The notes under the pieces: model-generated
Databases searched by the model: none
Told to the model about the DNA's origin: nothing
What the model saw: the letters and a program-made list of their open reading frames with translations, nothing else
Part shown: in pieces, positions 43,809-54,072 of the stretch
Layout: every line of letters starts with the position of its first letter
How positions within the stretch are numbered: position 1 is the first letter of the stretch
Position numbers and translations under genes: made by a program
DNA from: Natronorubrum daqingense
GTDB lineage: Archaea > Halobacteriota > Halobacteria > Halobacteriales > Natrialbaceae
NCBI RefSeq assembly: GCF_001971705.1
Contig: NZ_CP019327.1
Location: forward strand, 2,852,001 to 2,916,000
Reading direction: 5' to 3'
DNA: 64,000 bases

Positions 43809-44085
43809 CAGCGACACGGTCCCCGTTGCGGCTGTCTCCCCCACCTGCGGCCCGTTCGCCTCACCATCGGGTACCCGAATTTCGGATCCCGATCGAATTT
43901 CGCACCACCTGTCATTTTGGTATTACGTATTTCTCGTATTTTACTCTCCACTATATGTTTTCTCCTTCACATAACTCGCTAGCACTGCGTTCATCACTCG
44001 AGTGTCAATTCGGCCGCCGTCGGTGGATCTCAGCAGATGGGCGTTGCGGAACTGTTTTAGGCGCTGGCTCGCCAACACAGGTACA
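43809..44085. promoter_or_regulatory. Divergent promoter region before alaS
   Basis: Contains ACTGTTTTAG (44051-44060), centred 30 nt before the alaS ATG at 44086. The rest (43915-43975) is AT-rich, with the TATA-like word CTATATG near 43952. No other gene seen. Confidence 0.5.
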
Positions 44086-46866
44086 ATGAGCGAACTGGCG
44101 GACGCGTACCGCCTCGAGTACTTCGAGGAGGAAGGCTTCGAGCGCAAGGAGTGTCCCTCATGTGGCGCGCACTTCTGGACTCGCGACCACGGCCGGGAGA
44201 CCTGCGGTGAGCCGCCGTGTGAAGAGTACGACTTCATCGACAACTCCGGATTCGAGGAGGAGTACACTCTCGAGGAGATGCGCGAGGTGTTCCTCTCGTA
44301 CTTCGAGGATCACGACCACGAGCGCATCGATCCCTACCCCGTTGCGGCCAATCGGTGGCGAGACGATGTCTTGTTGACCCAGGCGTCGATCTACGACTTC
44401 CAGCCCCTCGTCACGAGCGGCGAGACGCCGCCGCCGGCGAACCCGCTGACGGTCTCACAACCGTGCATTCGGATGCAGGACATCGACAACGTCGGCAAGA
44501 CGGGTCGGCACACGATGGCCTTCGAAATGATGGCCCATCACGCGTTCAACGCACGCGAGGACTTAGACGACCCCGACCAGTACGCCTACCAGGGCGAAGT
44601 CTACTGGAAGGACCGAACCGTCGAACTCTGTGACGGCTTCTTCGAGTCGCTCGGAATCGACCTCGAGGAAGTGATCTACATCGAAGATCCGTGGGTCGGC
44701 GGCGGCAACGCGGGCCCCGCGATCGAGGTCATCTACCGCGGCGTCGAACTCGCGACGCTCGTCTTCATGTCCATGGAACAGGACCCGGACGGCGAGTACG
44801 AGATGAAAGACGGGAACCGCTACAGCCCGATGGACACCTACATCGTCGACACGGGCTACGGGCTCGAGCGCTGGACCTGGGTGTCTCAGGGCACGCCGAC
44901 GGTCTACGAGGCGATCTATCCGGACATGATCGAGTTCCTCAAGGACAACGCCGACATCGACCACACCGACGACGAGTCGGAACTCGTCTACCGCGCCGCG
45001 AAACTCGCCGGGCACATGGACATCGACGAGGCCGAGGACATGGAAACCGCTCGCGGCGAGATTGCAGACGAACTCGACGTCGACGCGGGCGACCTCGAGG
45101 AGCTAATGGAACCGCTCGAGGACATCTACGCCATCGCCGATCACTGTCGCACCCTCGCGTACATGCTCGGGGACGGCATCGTCCCCTCGAACGTCGGGAC
45201 GGGCTACCTCGCACGGATGGTTCTCCGACGGACGAAACGCCTCTGTGACAACGTCGGCGTCGACGCGCCACTGGACGAACTCGTCGACATGCAAGCCGAC
45301 CGCCTCGAGTACGAGAACCGAGACACCATTCGCGACATCGTCCGAACCGAGGTCGAGAAGTACCGCGAGACGCTCGAGCGCGGGGGCCGTCGCGTCGAGG
45401 CGCTCGCCGAGGAGTACGCGAAGAAAGGCGAAGCGATTCCGACCCAGGAACTCATCGAACTCTACGACTCCCACGGCATCCAGCCCGATATGGTCGCCGA
45501 GATCGCCGACGACGCGGGAGCGGACGTCGACGTTCCCGACGACTTCTACAGTCTCGTCGCGAAGCGCCACGATACGCCCGAGGCCATCGACGCGGCCGAG
45601 GACGAGGAAGACGAACGCTTCGAGGATCTCCCCAAGACGGAGAAACTCTACTACGACGATCAACAGCGCACGCAGTTCGAAGCCGTCGTCCTCGACGTCT
45701 TCGAGCGCGAGGAGGGCTACGACGTCGTCCTCGACCAGACGATGTTCTACCCCGAAGGCGGGGGTCAGCCCGCCGATACGGGAACGCTCTCGACGGACGA
45801 TACGACGGTCGAAGTCACGGACGTCCAGATCGAAGACGGCGTCATCCTGCATCGAACCGACGAGCGCCCGGGCAAGGGCGAGTTCGCCAACGGCCAACTC
45901 GACGCCGGCCGACGCCGGCAGTTGATGCGCCACCACACGGCCACGCACATCGTCATTCACGCCGCACGCCAGATTCTGGGCGAGCACATCCGACAGGCGG
46001 GTGCCCAGAAGGGCGTCGACAGCTCCCGGATCGACATGCGCCACTACGACCGAATCAGCCGCGAGGACGTCAAGCGCATCGAGTCGCTGGCAAACGACAT
46101 CGTGATGGACAACACCGCAGTCACCCAGGAGTGGCCCGACCGTCACGACGCCGAATCGGAACACGGCTTCGGCCTCTATCAGGGCGGCATTCCGCCGGGC
46201 GAGCAGATCCGCCTGATCCACGTCGACGACGACGTCCAGGCCTGCGGTGGCACCCACGTCGCCCGAACCGGCGAGATCGGCACGATCAAAGTGCTCTCCA
46301 CCGAGCGTGTCCAGGACGGCGTCGAGCGAATCACGTTCGCCGCCGGCGAGGCCGCCCTCGAGGCGACCCAACGCAAAGAAGACGCACTCTACGAGGCCGC
46401 CGAGATTCTGGACGTCTCGCCAGAAGACGTCCCCGAGACCGCCGAACGGTTCTTCGAGGAGTGGAAGGACCGCGGCAAGGAAATCGACGATCTGACCGAA
46501 CAACTCGCCGCGGCTCGAGCCGGCGGCGGTGGCGACGCCAAAGAGGTCGAGGTCGGCGAGTCGACCGCGGTCGTCGACCGAATCGACGCCGACGTCGACG
46601 AACTCCGCGCGACGGCGAACGCCATCAGTGAGACGGGCAAGATCGCGGTGCTGGGAAGCGGACAGAACAGCGCCCAATTCGTCGTTTCGGTGCCCGACGA
46701 CGTCGGCGTCAACGCTGGCGAAGTCGTCGGCGAACTCGCCTCGAGAGTCGGCGGCGGTGGCGGCGGCCCGCCGGACTTCGCACAGGGTGGCGGCCCGAAC
46801 GTCGAGGATCTCGATGCGACGCTCGAGGACGCGCCGGATATCCTGCGACAGGTCCAGGACGCCTGA
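44086..46866 (+). CDS. alaS: Alanyl-tRNA synthetase (archaeal type)
   Basis: 926 aa, normal for archaeal AlaS. It charges tRNA-Ala and edits Ser/Gly. An N-terminal zinc-binding [19 protein letters not shown] segment (archaeal feature) is followed by the class II core ([25 protein letters not shown]), the editing domain with [13 protein letters not shown] and [13 protein letters not shown], and a C-terminal Gly-rich region. Start at 44086, supported by the TATA-like box. Opposite-strand long frames here are shadows. Confidence 0.97.
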   Translation: MSELADAYRLEYFEEEGFERKECPSCGAHFWTRDHGRETCGEPPCEEYDFIDNSGFEEEYTLEEMREVFLSYFEDHDHERIDPYPVAANRWRDDVLLTQASIYDFQPLVTSGETPPPANPLTVSQPCIRMQDIDNVGKTGRHTMAFEMMAHHAFNAREDLDDPDQYAYQGEVYWKDRTVELCDGFFESLGIDLEEVIYIEDPWVGGGNAGPAIEVIYRGVELATLVFMSMEQDPDGEYEMKDGNRYSPMDTYIVDTGYGLERWTWVSQGTPTVYEAIYPDMIEFLKDNADIDHTDDESELVYRAAKLAGHMDIDEAEDMETARGEIADELDVDAGDLEELMEPLEDIYAIADHCRTLAYMLGDGIVPSNVGTGYLARMVLRRTKRLCDNVGVDAPLDELVDMQADRLEYENRDTIRDIVRTEVEKYRETLERGGRRVEALAEEYAKKGEAIPTQELIELYDSHGIQPDMVAEIADDAGADVDVPDDFYSLVAKRHDTPEAIDAAEDEEDERFEDLPKTEKLYYDDQQRTQFEAVVLDVFEREEGYDVVLDQTMFYPEGGGQPADTGTLSTDDTTVEVTDVQIEDGVILHRTDERPGKGEFANGQLDAGRRRQLMRHHTATHIVIHAARQILGEHIRQAGAQKGVDSSRIDMRHYDRISREDVKRIESLANDIVMDNTAVTQEWPDRHDAESEHGFGLYQGGIPPGEQIRLIHVDDDVQACGGTHVARTGEIGTIKVLSTERVQDGVERITFAAGEAALEATQRKEDALYEAAEILDVSPEDVPETAERFFEEWKDRGKEIDDLTEQLAAARAGGGGDAKEVEVGESTAVVDRIDADVDELRATANAISETGKIAVLGSGQNSAQFVVSVPDDVGVNAGEVVGELASRVGGGGGGPPDFAQGGGPNVEDLDATLEDAPDILRQVQDA

Positions 46867-47018
46867 GCGACTCGAGACCGACCATCATTTGGGTGTCTGC
46901 TTCGCCGTGCTCGAGTGAATCGAAGATCGGGTTCGGGCGCGACACGAGTAGCAGGCTATCTCGGCAGCTAGCGTACGAATCCGAAACCGTCGCCTTGCTC
47001 CAGCCACATCGTTCTTCT

Positions 47019-47801
47019 ATGCCCACTGCAACGAACGGCTCCGTCTCACTGCACTACGACCGCGAGGGCGAGGGTCAATCGGTCGTCTTCGTCTCCGAGG
47101 CCGGACTCGGGGGCTGGCTCTGGGGCTGGCAACACGCCGCCCTCGCCGGCCCCTCCGAAACCGTCGTCTGGGACCGTCGCGGGACGGGGCGCTCAGACGC
47201 ACCGCCCGGCCCGTACAGCCTCGAGGACCTCGTCTCCGACCTCGAAGCCGTCCTCGCCGAGTGTGAGATCACAAACGCTCACCTCGTCGGCTGCGGTCTC
47301 GGTGGCGCGATCTCGCTGCGGGCCGCTCGAGATTCGAGTCGCGTCGGGACGCTGACGCTCTTCGGAACCGCTTCGCGAGCCGACGCGTTCGACCTCGAGT
47401 CCCTCGCCGCGTCCCCCGAAGACGACGAGGCGTTGCGAACGTCGCTCGAGACGGCGTTTTCGGACGCGTTTCTGGAAGCCCAGGCGGACGTCGTCGACGG
47501 CATCGTCGACTGGCGGGCCGACGGCGACGCCGACCCAGCGGGCTGGGACGCACAATTGGCTGCACTCGAGGAGTTCGACGCGACGGACTGGCTAATCGAG
47601 GTCACACAGCCGACGCAGGTGATCCACGGCGGAGCGGACGAACTGGTCGCACCCGCCGCTGGCGAGAACCTGGCGAACGGACTTCCCCGCGGCGAGTACG
47701 TCGAACTCGAGGGAGCGGGCCACCTCTGCTTCATCGAGCGTTCGCGGACGGTCAACGATCGGCTGGCGGGTTTTCTCGAGGCGCACGTCGACGCCGAGTG
47801 A
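47019..47801 (+). CDS. Alpha/beta-hydrolase-fold protein without the nucleophile serine
   Basis: 260 aa from ATG 47019; an in-frame start at 46893 would add residues unlike the fold. The fold shows VVFVSEAGLGGWLWGWQHAA (oxyanion strand), DRRGTGRSDAPPG, GGADELVAP (acid residue) and AGHLCFIE (histidine). The nucleophile elbow, normally G-x-S-x-G, reads V-G-C-G-L-G-G: the serine position (residue 93) is glycine, preceded by Cys92. So it is probably not a normal esterase; it may be a pseudo-enzyme or an atypical member. Confidence 0.85.
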   Translation: MPTATNGSVSLHYDREGEGQSVVFVSEAGLGGWLWGWQHAALAGPSETVVWDRRGTGRSDAPPGPYSLEDLVSDLEAVLAECEITNAHLVGCGLGGAISLRAARDSSRVGTLTLFGTASRADAFDLESLAASPEDDEALRTSLETAFSDAFLEAQADVVDGIVDWRADGDADPAGWDAQLAALEEFDATDWLIEVTQPTQVIHGGADELVAPAAGENLANGLPRGEYVELEGAGHLCFIERSRTVNDRLAGFLEAHVDAE

Positions 47802-47867
47802 ACAGTCTCCACCGTCGAACCGATTTCGGCAAGACGGGCTTGCGAGTGACTCCCCGGCTACTACGGG

Positions 47868-47901
47868 CGAAAGTGTGGTATGCGTGTTCGTGACACTTTC
47901 G
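47868..47901. promoter_or_regulatory. Perfect inverted repeat abutting a start codon
   Basis: CGAAAGTGT (47868-47876) and ACACTTTCG (47893-47901) are perfect 9-bp arms, 16 bp apart; the right arm ends immediately before the ATG at 47902. A dimeric repressor site or a translational hairpin is possible. Confidence 0.6.
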
Positions 47902-49200
47902 ATGGCACGTCGGGCGGAGCGATTTCCCGATCGAACGGCGCTCGTCGATACCTCCGAGGAGCGATTGTATGCCCCCGCAGAAACGATACACGAGAACCGG
48001 GTCACTTACGGGGAACTCGCGGCGATCGTGGACCGAACTGCACAACACCTGACAGCACTCGGCATCGGTGCCGGCGACACCGTCTGTCTCCTCACGCGAA
48101 ACCGGGTCGCCTCGCTGGCGATTTACTTCGCCTGCCGTCGACTCGAGGCCGCCTTCGCACCGATTTCTCACTGGCTCACACCGGTGACCGTCGAGCGCCC
48201 GTTCGCGGTTCTCGATCCCGACCTCGTCGTATCGGAAGCCGCCCAGCGCGACCTCGTCCGGTCGATTCCGTTCGACCGATCGGTCACGCTCGAGGAACTC
48301 GCAAATGCCGATCGAGCACCGATATCCGACGAAAACGGAGCCGACCACGACGGTCGTGACGAACCCGATGGCCGCAGCGACGATACCCGGATGCCGCTGG
48401 CGATTTTCCACGGTACCGAGGGTCGGCCGGTCGTGGGCTACACCGAACGCACGCTCGAGTGGAACTGCATCTCGGCGCTTCTCACCTGGGACCTCTCGCG
48501 GACCGACGTCGCCCCGCTCGTGGCACCCCTCTCGAGCGTGGCTGGACTCGTTCGGGTCGCGTTGCCGTTATTGTACGTCGGGGGGACCGTGCTGCTCGAC
48601 AGGGCGTTCGACCCCGGTGACACCCTGACGGCGATCGGCGACGAACGCGCGACGGTTCTGGCCGGCAACCCACGTCCGTTGGAACAACTCGCAGCCGAAC
48701 CCGGATTTGCGGAGGCCGCGGCGTCACTCGATCGAACCGTCGTCGAGCACTCCATGTCCGACGACGCTCGCACTCGGTATCGAGACGCCGGCGTCTCGCT
48801 CGCCAACGCGTACGGACGACTCGAGTGTCCGACCGCGTTGAGCCAGTCGTTCGACGCGGTTGACGACGACGCGACGGAGACCGCCTCTCCGGTCGTCGGT
48901 CGCCCGGTCGTGAACTGTCGCGCCCGAATCGTCGACGATGCGGGCAGCGTCCTCGCTGGCGAAAGCGAGGGCGAACTCGAACTCTCGGGCTCGGTCGTCG
49001 CCGACGGTTACGTCGATCCTGCTGGTATTGCGGACGGAAACTGGACCGTGAGTCTCGAGCGACAACGCGAGGCAGTTGACAACAGCGGTTCTGGGGACGA
49101 ATCCGACGAGGTCGACGGAGACGCACGACTTTCAGACGGCTGGCTTCACACCGAACAGTCAGTTCGGCGAACCGAAGACGGAGACTACCAGCTTCGATGA
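47902..49200 (+). CDS. Degenerate AMP-binding (acyl-adenylate) family protein
   Basis: 432 aa from ATG 47902; an upstream TTG/GTG-type extension is less likely. The N-terminal half follows AMP-forming ligases (RFPDRTALVDTSEERL, VTYGELAAIVDRTAQHL, GIGAGDTVCLLTRNRVA). The P-loop reads FHGTEGRPVVGY, with serine, second threonine and catalytic lysine of TSGTTGxPKG lost; the YGxTE motif is YGRLE. The C-terminal lysine domain is replaced by a short acidic tail. It probably cannot adenylate a substrate, suggesting a regulatory or decaying protein. Confidence 0.8.
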   Translation: MARRAERFPDRTALVDTSEERLYAPAETIHENRVTYGELAAIVDRTAQHLTALGIGAGDTVCLLTRNRVASLAIYFACRRLEAAFAPISHWLTPVTVERPFAVLDPDLVVSEAAQRDLVRSIPFDRSVTLEELANADRAPISDENGADHDGRDEPDGRSDDTRMPLAIFHGTEGRPVVGYTERTLEWNCISALLTWDLSRTDVAPLVAPLSSVAGLVRVALPLLYVGGTVLLDRAFDPGDTLTAIGDERATVLAGNPRPLEQLAAEPGFAEAAASLDRTVVEHSMSDDARTRYRDAGVSLANAYGRLECPTALSQSFDAVDDDATETASPVVGRPVVNCRARIVDDAGSVLAGESEGELELSGSVVADGYVDPAGIADGNWTVSLERQREAVDNSGSGDESDEVDGDARLSDGWLHTEQSVRRTEDGDYQLR

Positions 49201-49316
49201 CAGTCTCCCCAACTCGTCGGCGAGGCACTCGAGCAAAAACTCATAGCCGTCCATGGTTGCGGCAACGCCGACGACGGACAGAAAGACTATCCCTCCAGAG
49301 TAGCCATTACGGAACG

Positions 49317-50057
49317 ATGACTCAGCTTCGTATTGCCGTCCTGAACGCAGCCCAACAGGACGAGAACACGACACGAAACTTCCGGCGCGAACTGGACGCC
49401 TCTATCGCTGAATTCGATATCTCTTCGGGTGAGGTCCCGGCCAACTTCGAGTTCGATGCAGCCGTCGTTACCGGCTCGAGAACGTCAGTGTACTGGGACG
49501 AAGCGTGGATGCAGGCGACCAAGGAGTGGGTCGCCGACGCAATCGATCGCGACATTCCGTTCCTCGGCGTCTGTTGGGGCCACCAACTTCTCGCCGACGT
49601 CCTCGGGGGCACCGTCGAGGATATGGGTGCCTACGAGGTCGGCTACAGCGAAATAGGCCGCCTCGAGTCTGACTCGCGGCTCTTCGATGGGATCAGTGAG
49701 GACTTTCTCGCGTTCACCAGCCACTCGGACGAAGTCTCGGAACTTCCACCCGGTGGAACGCCCCTCGCGGAGAATCACTACTCCAATCACGGGTTCCGCA
49801 AGGACCGCGTCTTCGGCGTCCAGTTTCACCCCGAGTACGATCTGAAGACCGCCCGCGAACTCGTCCACCGCAAGGATCTCTCCGACGAGCGCCGCCAGTC
49901 GGTCCTCGAGGAGATCACCGAGGTGAACTATCGACAGGCCTGTGAAGCCAAACTCGTCTTCGAGAACTTCCTCGAGTTCGCCCGCGAAATGAACGAAGGT
50001 AGCGTCTCCGCCGAGGCCAGCAGCGACGCGTCGGCGTCGCTTGGCTGTTCTGATTGA
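49317..50057 (+). CDS. Class I glutamine amidotransferase-like protein
   Basis: 246 aa from ATG 49317. The nucleophile elbow LGVCWGHQLLADVLGG (Cys86) and FGVQFHPEYD with the catalytic histidine (and Glu two residues later) are intact. Similar to GuaA/GATase stand-alone proteins and gamma-glutamyl-hydrolase relatives. No synthase partner is adjacent. A Ser/Ala-rich tail is added at the C-terminus. Substrate unknown. Confidence 0.9.
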   Translation: MTQLRIAVLNAAQQDENTTRNFRRELDASIAEFDISSGEVPANFEFDAAVVTGSRTSVYWDEAWMQATKEWVADAIDRDIPFLGVCWGHQLLADVLGGTVEDMGAYEVGYSEIGRLESDSRLFDGISEDFLAFTSHSDEVSELPPGGTPLAENHYSNHGFRKDRVFGVQFHPEYDLKTARELVHRKDLSDERRQSVLEEITEVNYRQACEAKLVFENFLEFAREMNEGSVSAEASSDASASLGCSD

Positions 50058-50213
50058 ATTCCGGTGGGGTTTCGGCGTCGCGTCAGTGTGTCAAACGCGT
50101 CGACCCTACATCGCTTTGACTCACAGCTTTCCGTCGCACTCAGAACGTAGTGTCGCCCTTGCAAAACCGATCGGAAAACAAGTGCTCCCTCGAGTTCGAA
50201 ATCGAGTTCGTCG

Positions 50214-52427
50214 TTAGTCCGCCGCGACCTCGAGATCGGCCGTTTCTTCCGCACCGATGGCTTCGACGATGAGTTCGGCGACGTCGACGATTTCGATGTC
50301 GTCCTCGTAGCCGCCGGTCTTGCGCCCGTCCTCGTACATGGTCATGCACATCGGACAGGCGACGACGAACTTCTCGACGTCGGGGCCGTTGTCGGTGTCC
50401 TCGAGCGCTTCCCGGATTCGTTCTTCGCTCGGCTTCGGTTCCTCTTCGAAGTCCATCCAGAGACCGCCACCGCCGCCGCCACAACAGAACGAGTTGTCGC
50501 GGTTGCGGGGCATCTCGTCGAGTTCACAACCCGTCGCGCGGATGAGTTCTCGCGGGGCCTCGTACTCGTCGTTGTACCGCCCGAGGTGACACGGATCGTG
50601 ATAGGTGACGGTGTAGTCGAGTTCGGTTCCGGTGAGTTCGAGTGCGCCGTCATTGACGAGTTCTTCGACGGCTTGGGTCCAGTGAAGGACGTCGATTTCG
50701 CCGTCTGCGTTCCACTCGTCTTCGTACTCGAAGGGCATCATCGGATCGTCGGCGAACTCCTCGAAGTCGACCTCCGGATACTCGTTCTTGAACGTGTTGT
50801 AGGAGTGTGGGTCCGTACAGACGATCTTATCGAACTCGCAGTCTTCCCACGTTTCGACGTGATGACCGGCGAGTTCGACGTAGAGGAACTCTTCGCCGAC
50901 GCGGCGGATGTCGTTGCCGTCGTACTTCTCGTCGTCGAAGAGGATGCCGAAGCTGACGTCGGCTTCCTGGAGAATCGTCGCCAGCGAGCGCGCGACCTGC
51001 TTGTTGCGCTCGTCGTAGCTCGGGAAGTCGCCGACGTACCAGAGGTAGTCGACCTCCTCTTCGCGGGCGTCGGGCACGTCGAACTCGAGGTCGTCGGCCC
51101 AGTCACCGCGGTTTCGTGGACTGTCGCCGAACGTGTTGCCGTTTTGCATGACGTTCTGGAAGACGTCCTGCATGGAACTCGAGATGTCTCCCTGGTCGGT
51201 CATCTGGCGGTTGAGCCGGGTGAACGACTGGAGGTGTTCGATCTCGACGGGACAGGCGTCCATGCAGGCCATACAGGCCATACAGGACTCCATCGTTTCG
51301 GTGTTGATGACGCTCGTGCCGCCGTCCGCGACGATCGGTTTCTCCTCGCCGCCGGCATCGAGTTCCTCGCGGTATTTCTTCAGGTCGAGGATGACGTCCC
51401 GCGGGTCGAGCGGTCGGTCGGAAGCCTTCGCGGGACAGACCGACGAACAGCGACCGCACTTGGTACAGGCGTCCTGGTCGAGAATCTCCTTCCAGGTGAA
51501 GTCGTCGATGGATTCGGCGTTGGTCGCGTCGAGGTCCGACGGGACGTTCGGCAGCCGAGCGCCGGCCTTCTCGTCGCGCGTGACGACGTTCGCAAACGAG
51601 GAGATCATGTGGAACGGCTTGGCGTAGGGAATCCACGCGATGAAGAAGAACGCGAGCAGCGAGTGTTTCCACCAGACCAGCCAGTGGAGCGTCTCGGCGT
51701 TGTAGCCGAGCTCGTTCACCGCGCTGTAACTCGCTCCGCCGGTGGAGGCCTCGAGTGCGGCGCCGGTCGTCGGCAGGTCTATCGCCTGGAAGAGTATGGC
51801 GATTCCGTAGCCGACGAAGCTGACGACCTCGTGATCTGGCATGCCGGTTGCGTAGATTCGTGCGCCCTCGAGGAGGAAGCCACCCACGCCGAGTCCGAAC
51901 AGCGTCCAGATGAAGATGTCGTCTTCGTTCGAGGTGTGACGGCCCCAGAGCCGGTGGTTCTGAACCCAGTAGCGTCGGTACATCGCCATCCCGATTCCGA
52001 CGACGAAGAGCAGTCCCATCGCGTCGACGATGAACTGGTAGGAGAGATAGAAGTCACCTTCCCAGAAGACGAACCCGAAGATGAGTTCCGTCGTGTACTG
52101 CTCGAAGCCGATGATGAGCGTCGCGATGAGCAGCGTCAGGAAGCCCCAGAGGATAAACGAGTGCATCAGCCCGCCGTAGAGATCCCTGTTGAACTGCTTC
52201 TCGTTCGAGAGGACGATCTTCGTCGCGCTGATGATGCGACTCGGTAACTCGTTGACTCTGGCGAACGGGTCGTCGTCACCCTCGGCGTAGCGACTGAATC
52301 GCTGGTAGACGCCGTAGGCCAAGACGGAAAGCGTAATCACCACGAGAAGATAGAACAGCGCGTATCCCACGCTGCCAATTCCCAGGTAGGTTTCTCGTCC
52401 CACCTCCGACTGTGCTATGACGTTCAT
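50214..52427 (-). CDS. HdrDE-like membrane Fe-S oxidoreductase
   Basis: 737 aa from ATG 52427; a TATA-like AATTAAGTC at 52452-52460 supports this start. An N-terminal NarI/HdrE-like cytochrome b domain (about five membrane segments, 20-275) is fused to two 4Fe-4S motifs (CTKCGRCSSVCP and CMACMACMDACP) and two CCG domains ending in DPCHLGRYND, NSFCCGGGGGG and VACPMCMTMYED. This is the architecture of heterodisulfide-reductase-like proteins feeding electrons between quinone and thiol/Fe-S partners. Electron donor unknown. Confidence 0.88.
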   Translation of the reverse strand: MNVIAQSEVGRETYLGIGSVGYALFYLLVVITLSVLAYGVYQRFSRYAEGDDDPFARVNELPSRIISATKIVLSNEKQFNRDLYGGLMHSFILWGFLTLLIATLIIGFEQYTTELIFGFVFWEGDFYLSYQFIVDAMGLLFVVGIGMAMYRRYWVQNHRLWGRHTSNEDDIFIWTLFGLGVGGFLLEGARIYATGMPDHEVVSFVGYGIAILFQAIDLPTTGAALEASTGGASYSAVNELGYNAETLHWLVWWKHSLLAFFFIAWIPYAKPFHMISSFANVVTRDEKAGARLPNVPSDLDATNAESIDDFTWKEILDQDACTKCGRCSSVCPAKASDRPLDPRDVILDLKKYREELDAGGEEKPIVADGGTSVINTETMESCMACMACMDACPVEIEHLQSFTRLNRQMTDQGDISSSMQDVFQNVMQNGNTFGDSPRNRGDWADDLEFDVPDAREEEVDYLWYVGDFPSYDERNKQVARSLATILQEADVSFGILFDDEKYDGNDIRRVGEEFLYVELAGHHVETWEDCEFDKIVCTDPHSYNTFKNEYPEVDFEEFADDPMMPFEYEDEWNADGEIDVLHWTQAVEELVNDGALELTGTELDYTVTYHDPCHLGRYNDEYEAPRELIRATGCELDEMPRNRDNSFCCGGGGGGLWMDFEEEPKPSEERIREALEDTDNGPDVEKFVVACPMCMTMYEDGRKTGGYEDDIEIVDVAELIVEAIGAEETADLEVAAD

Positions 52428-52451
52428 ATACAATGACGTGGGGGGCTGTGA

Positions 52452-52460
52452 CTTAATTCT
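52452..52460 (-). promoter_or_regulatory. TATA-like box of the HdrDE-like gene
   Basis: Minus strand AATTAAGTC, 25-33 nt upstream of ATG 52427. Confidence 0.55.
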
Positions 52461-52575
52461 TGTCACACACCCTCGAAGACAATTGGTCCGCCTTCTTTCG
52501 AAAATTCCCACTCTATTCTGAGTTTATAATTGTTTTCTATGCACGACCGAGGCGCCAATGTAAGCTGGCAACAGC

Positions 52576-52584
52576 CTTAAATAG
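52576..52584 (+). promoter_or_regulatory. TATA-like box of cmi4
   Basis: CTTAAATAG, centred 28 nt before ATG 52608. Confidence 0.6.
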
Positions 52585-52607
52585 CCACCCGTCGCGAATG
52601 ACCATCC

Positions 52608-53198
52608 ATGAACGAGAAAACGGAGGAACTTCGCGAGATCTTTACCGACGTCACCGACGGCGACGCGACGGTCACCGAATCCCAAGAAAACACGCGCGGA
52701 TCACTCGAGCGCGACGAGCGAACGGTCGAAGAGCGCCTCGAGAGTGTCGTCCAGCAGATGCGCGAGCGCTACGAGTTCGATACCACCCTTTCGAACGACG
52801 AACTCGCCGACGTCGCGACGGCCTTCTACGAGGGTGAGACCGACGAAGAGATCGCCGACGACGTCGGCATCGATCCCGAGACGGCGTTCGACGCCCGCCT
52901 CTCGTTGCACCTCGTTCGCGACGACGACGCCGATGAAGTCGACCTCGTCGCTATCCGAGAGCGCGAGGAAGACGACGCGACGCTCGCCGAGGAGTACGAC
53001 GTCAGCGAGGACCAGATCAGTCGCTACCGACGCGTCGCGACGGCGACCGACGAATCTCGAGCCGCCAACGATCGCTACCGAGACGAGTTCGACAGCCTTC
53101 TCGCGGATGCAGACCTCTCCGAGCGGATGGCCACCGACGTTCGCGAGGACGGCCTCGAGGACGCGACGGAAGGGATGGAGACGGACGTAGACTTCTAA
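52608..53198 (+). CDS. cmi4: Conditioned-medium-induced protein 4-like (Cmi4)
   Basis: 196 aa, strongly acidic and helical. Two HTH-like segments are visible: DELADVATAFYEGETDEEIADDVG and EDDATLAEEYDVSEDQISRYRR, which read like small helix-turn-helix repeats. It matches the haloarchaeal family annotated conditioned medium-induced protein 4, first described in Natronococcus; its function is unknown. A regulator is plausible but not shown. Start fixed by the TATA-like box. Confidence 0.75.
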   Translation: MNEKTEELREIFTDVTDGDATVTESQENTRGSLERDERTVEERLESVVQQMRERYEFDTTLSNDELADVATAFYEGETDEEIADDVGIDPETAFDARLSLHLVRDDDADEVDLVAIREREEDDATLAEEYDVSEDQISRYRRVATATDESRAANDRYRDEFDSLLADADLSERMATDVREDGLEDATEGMETDVDF

Positions 53199-53256
53199 CG
53201 CTCCGTTCGCCACCGCTGGCACGTTGCAACGTTGTTCCACCGAACAGCCGCCACTG

Positions 53257-53265
53257 TTTTTTATA
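53257..53265 (+). promoter_or_regulatory. TATA-like box of the Cas4-like gene
   Basis: TTTTTTATA, centred 27 nt before the GTG start at 53288; one of the clearest boxes in the window. Confidence 0.7.
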
Positions 53266-53287
53266 CGAACGGGCGGCCAGAGCGTCC

Positions 53288-53968
53288 GTGACTCGAGCCC
53301 TCGTTTCGTTGAGCGATCTGCGGACGGCCGCGTACTGTCCGCGAAAGTGCTACTATCGTCAGACGAGCGACGACGACGGTGAACCGCCGCCCGTCGTCGA
53401 CTCGATTCGAACCCTCGCGACGCGCTATCCCGAACTGCTGAGCGCTCCAGCGGGCGCACTCGAGGCCGAACCGATCGCCGTCACTCCGATCCAGTATCGC
53501 GAGCGACTCGGGGCGACGAGAGACCGACTCGAAGGGCGCGGCCACTGGGATCGACTCACGGCGGCGAGTGTGCAACACGTCTACGTCGCTGGCCGCGACT
53601 GCCACGGTATCGTCCACAAGGTTCTCGAGGACCCACTCGAACCCGTCCTGATTTCGACCGGTTCCCCTCCAGAACAGGGGGTCTGGGACTCTCAGTCGGT
53701 CCACGCCGTCGGAGCCGCCAAGGCGCTGTCGTGGGAACACGACCAGCGAGTCGAGCACGCCTGGCTCGAGTATCCCGCTCACGGGGTAATTCGACGAATC
53801 AAACTCTCGACGCGTCGAAAAGCCCGGTATCGACGAGTCCTTCGCTCGGTTCGGGAACTCGACGGCCCGCCGGCTCGAACGACCAATCGATCGAAGTGTT
53901 CCGCCTGCGAGTTCGCCACGAAGTGTGGCGTCCGAACCCGGACGCTTCGCTCGTTACTCGGATTCTAA
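53288..53968 (+). CDS. Cas4/Dna2-like exonuclease-family protein (orphan)
   Basis: 226 aa from GTG 53288. An N-terminal YCPRKCYYRQ and a C-terminal CSACEFATKC supply the four cysteines of a Cas4-like 4Fe-4S cluster. The RecB-nuclease core (His in the N-terminal part, then Asp, Glu and QxxxY) is weak: DQRVEHAWLEYPAHGVI and IKLSTRRKARYRRVL are the closest stretches, so nuclease activity is uncertain. No CRISPR array or other cas gene lies in the window, making it a solo Cas4-like gene. Confidence 0.85.
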   Translation: MTRALVSLSDLRTAAYCPRKCYYRQTSDDDGEPPPVVDSIRTLATRYPELLSAPAGALEAEPIAVTPIQYRERLGATRDRLEGRGHWDRLTAASVQHVYVAGRDCHGIVHKVLEDPLEPVLISTGSPPEQGVWDSQSVHAVGAAKALSWEHDQRVEHAWLEYPAHGVIRRIKLSTRRKARYRRVLRSVRELDGPPARTTNRSKCSACEFATKCGVRTRTLRSLLGF

Positions 53969-54072
53969 AATACAGGTTAGATGCCGTGATACTCCTCTCA
54001 CGGGACGATTTAGGAAGGCGACCGCTCCCGGACCGTCAGACTTTTACTCAAAACCGAGTAATGCGTTCTACG

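Noticed and set aside
45103-46677. 524-codon open frame on the minus strand over alaS
   Set aside because: alaS is unmistakable on the plus strand; the antisense product has no family motif.
50586-52247. 553-codon open frame on the plus strand over the HdrDE-like gene
   Set aside because: Antisense frame of a high-GC acidic gene; the minus strand has clear Fe-S and membrane motifs.
53199-54072. CRISPR array near the Cas4-like gene
   Set aside because: No regularly spaced direct repeats in the flanks or anywhere in the window by eye.
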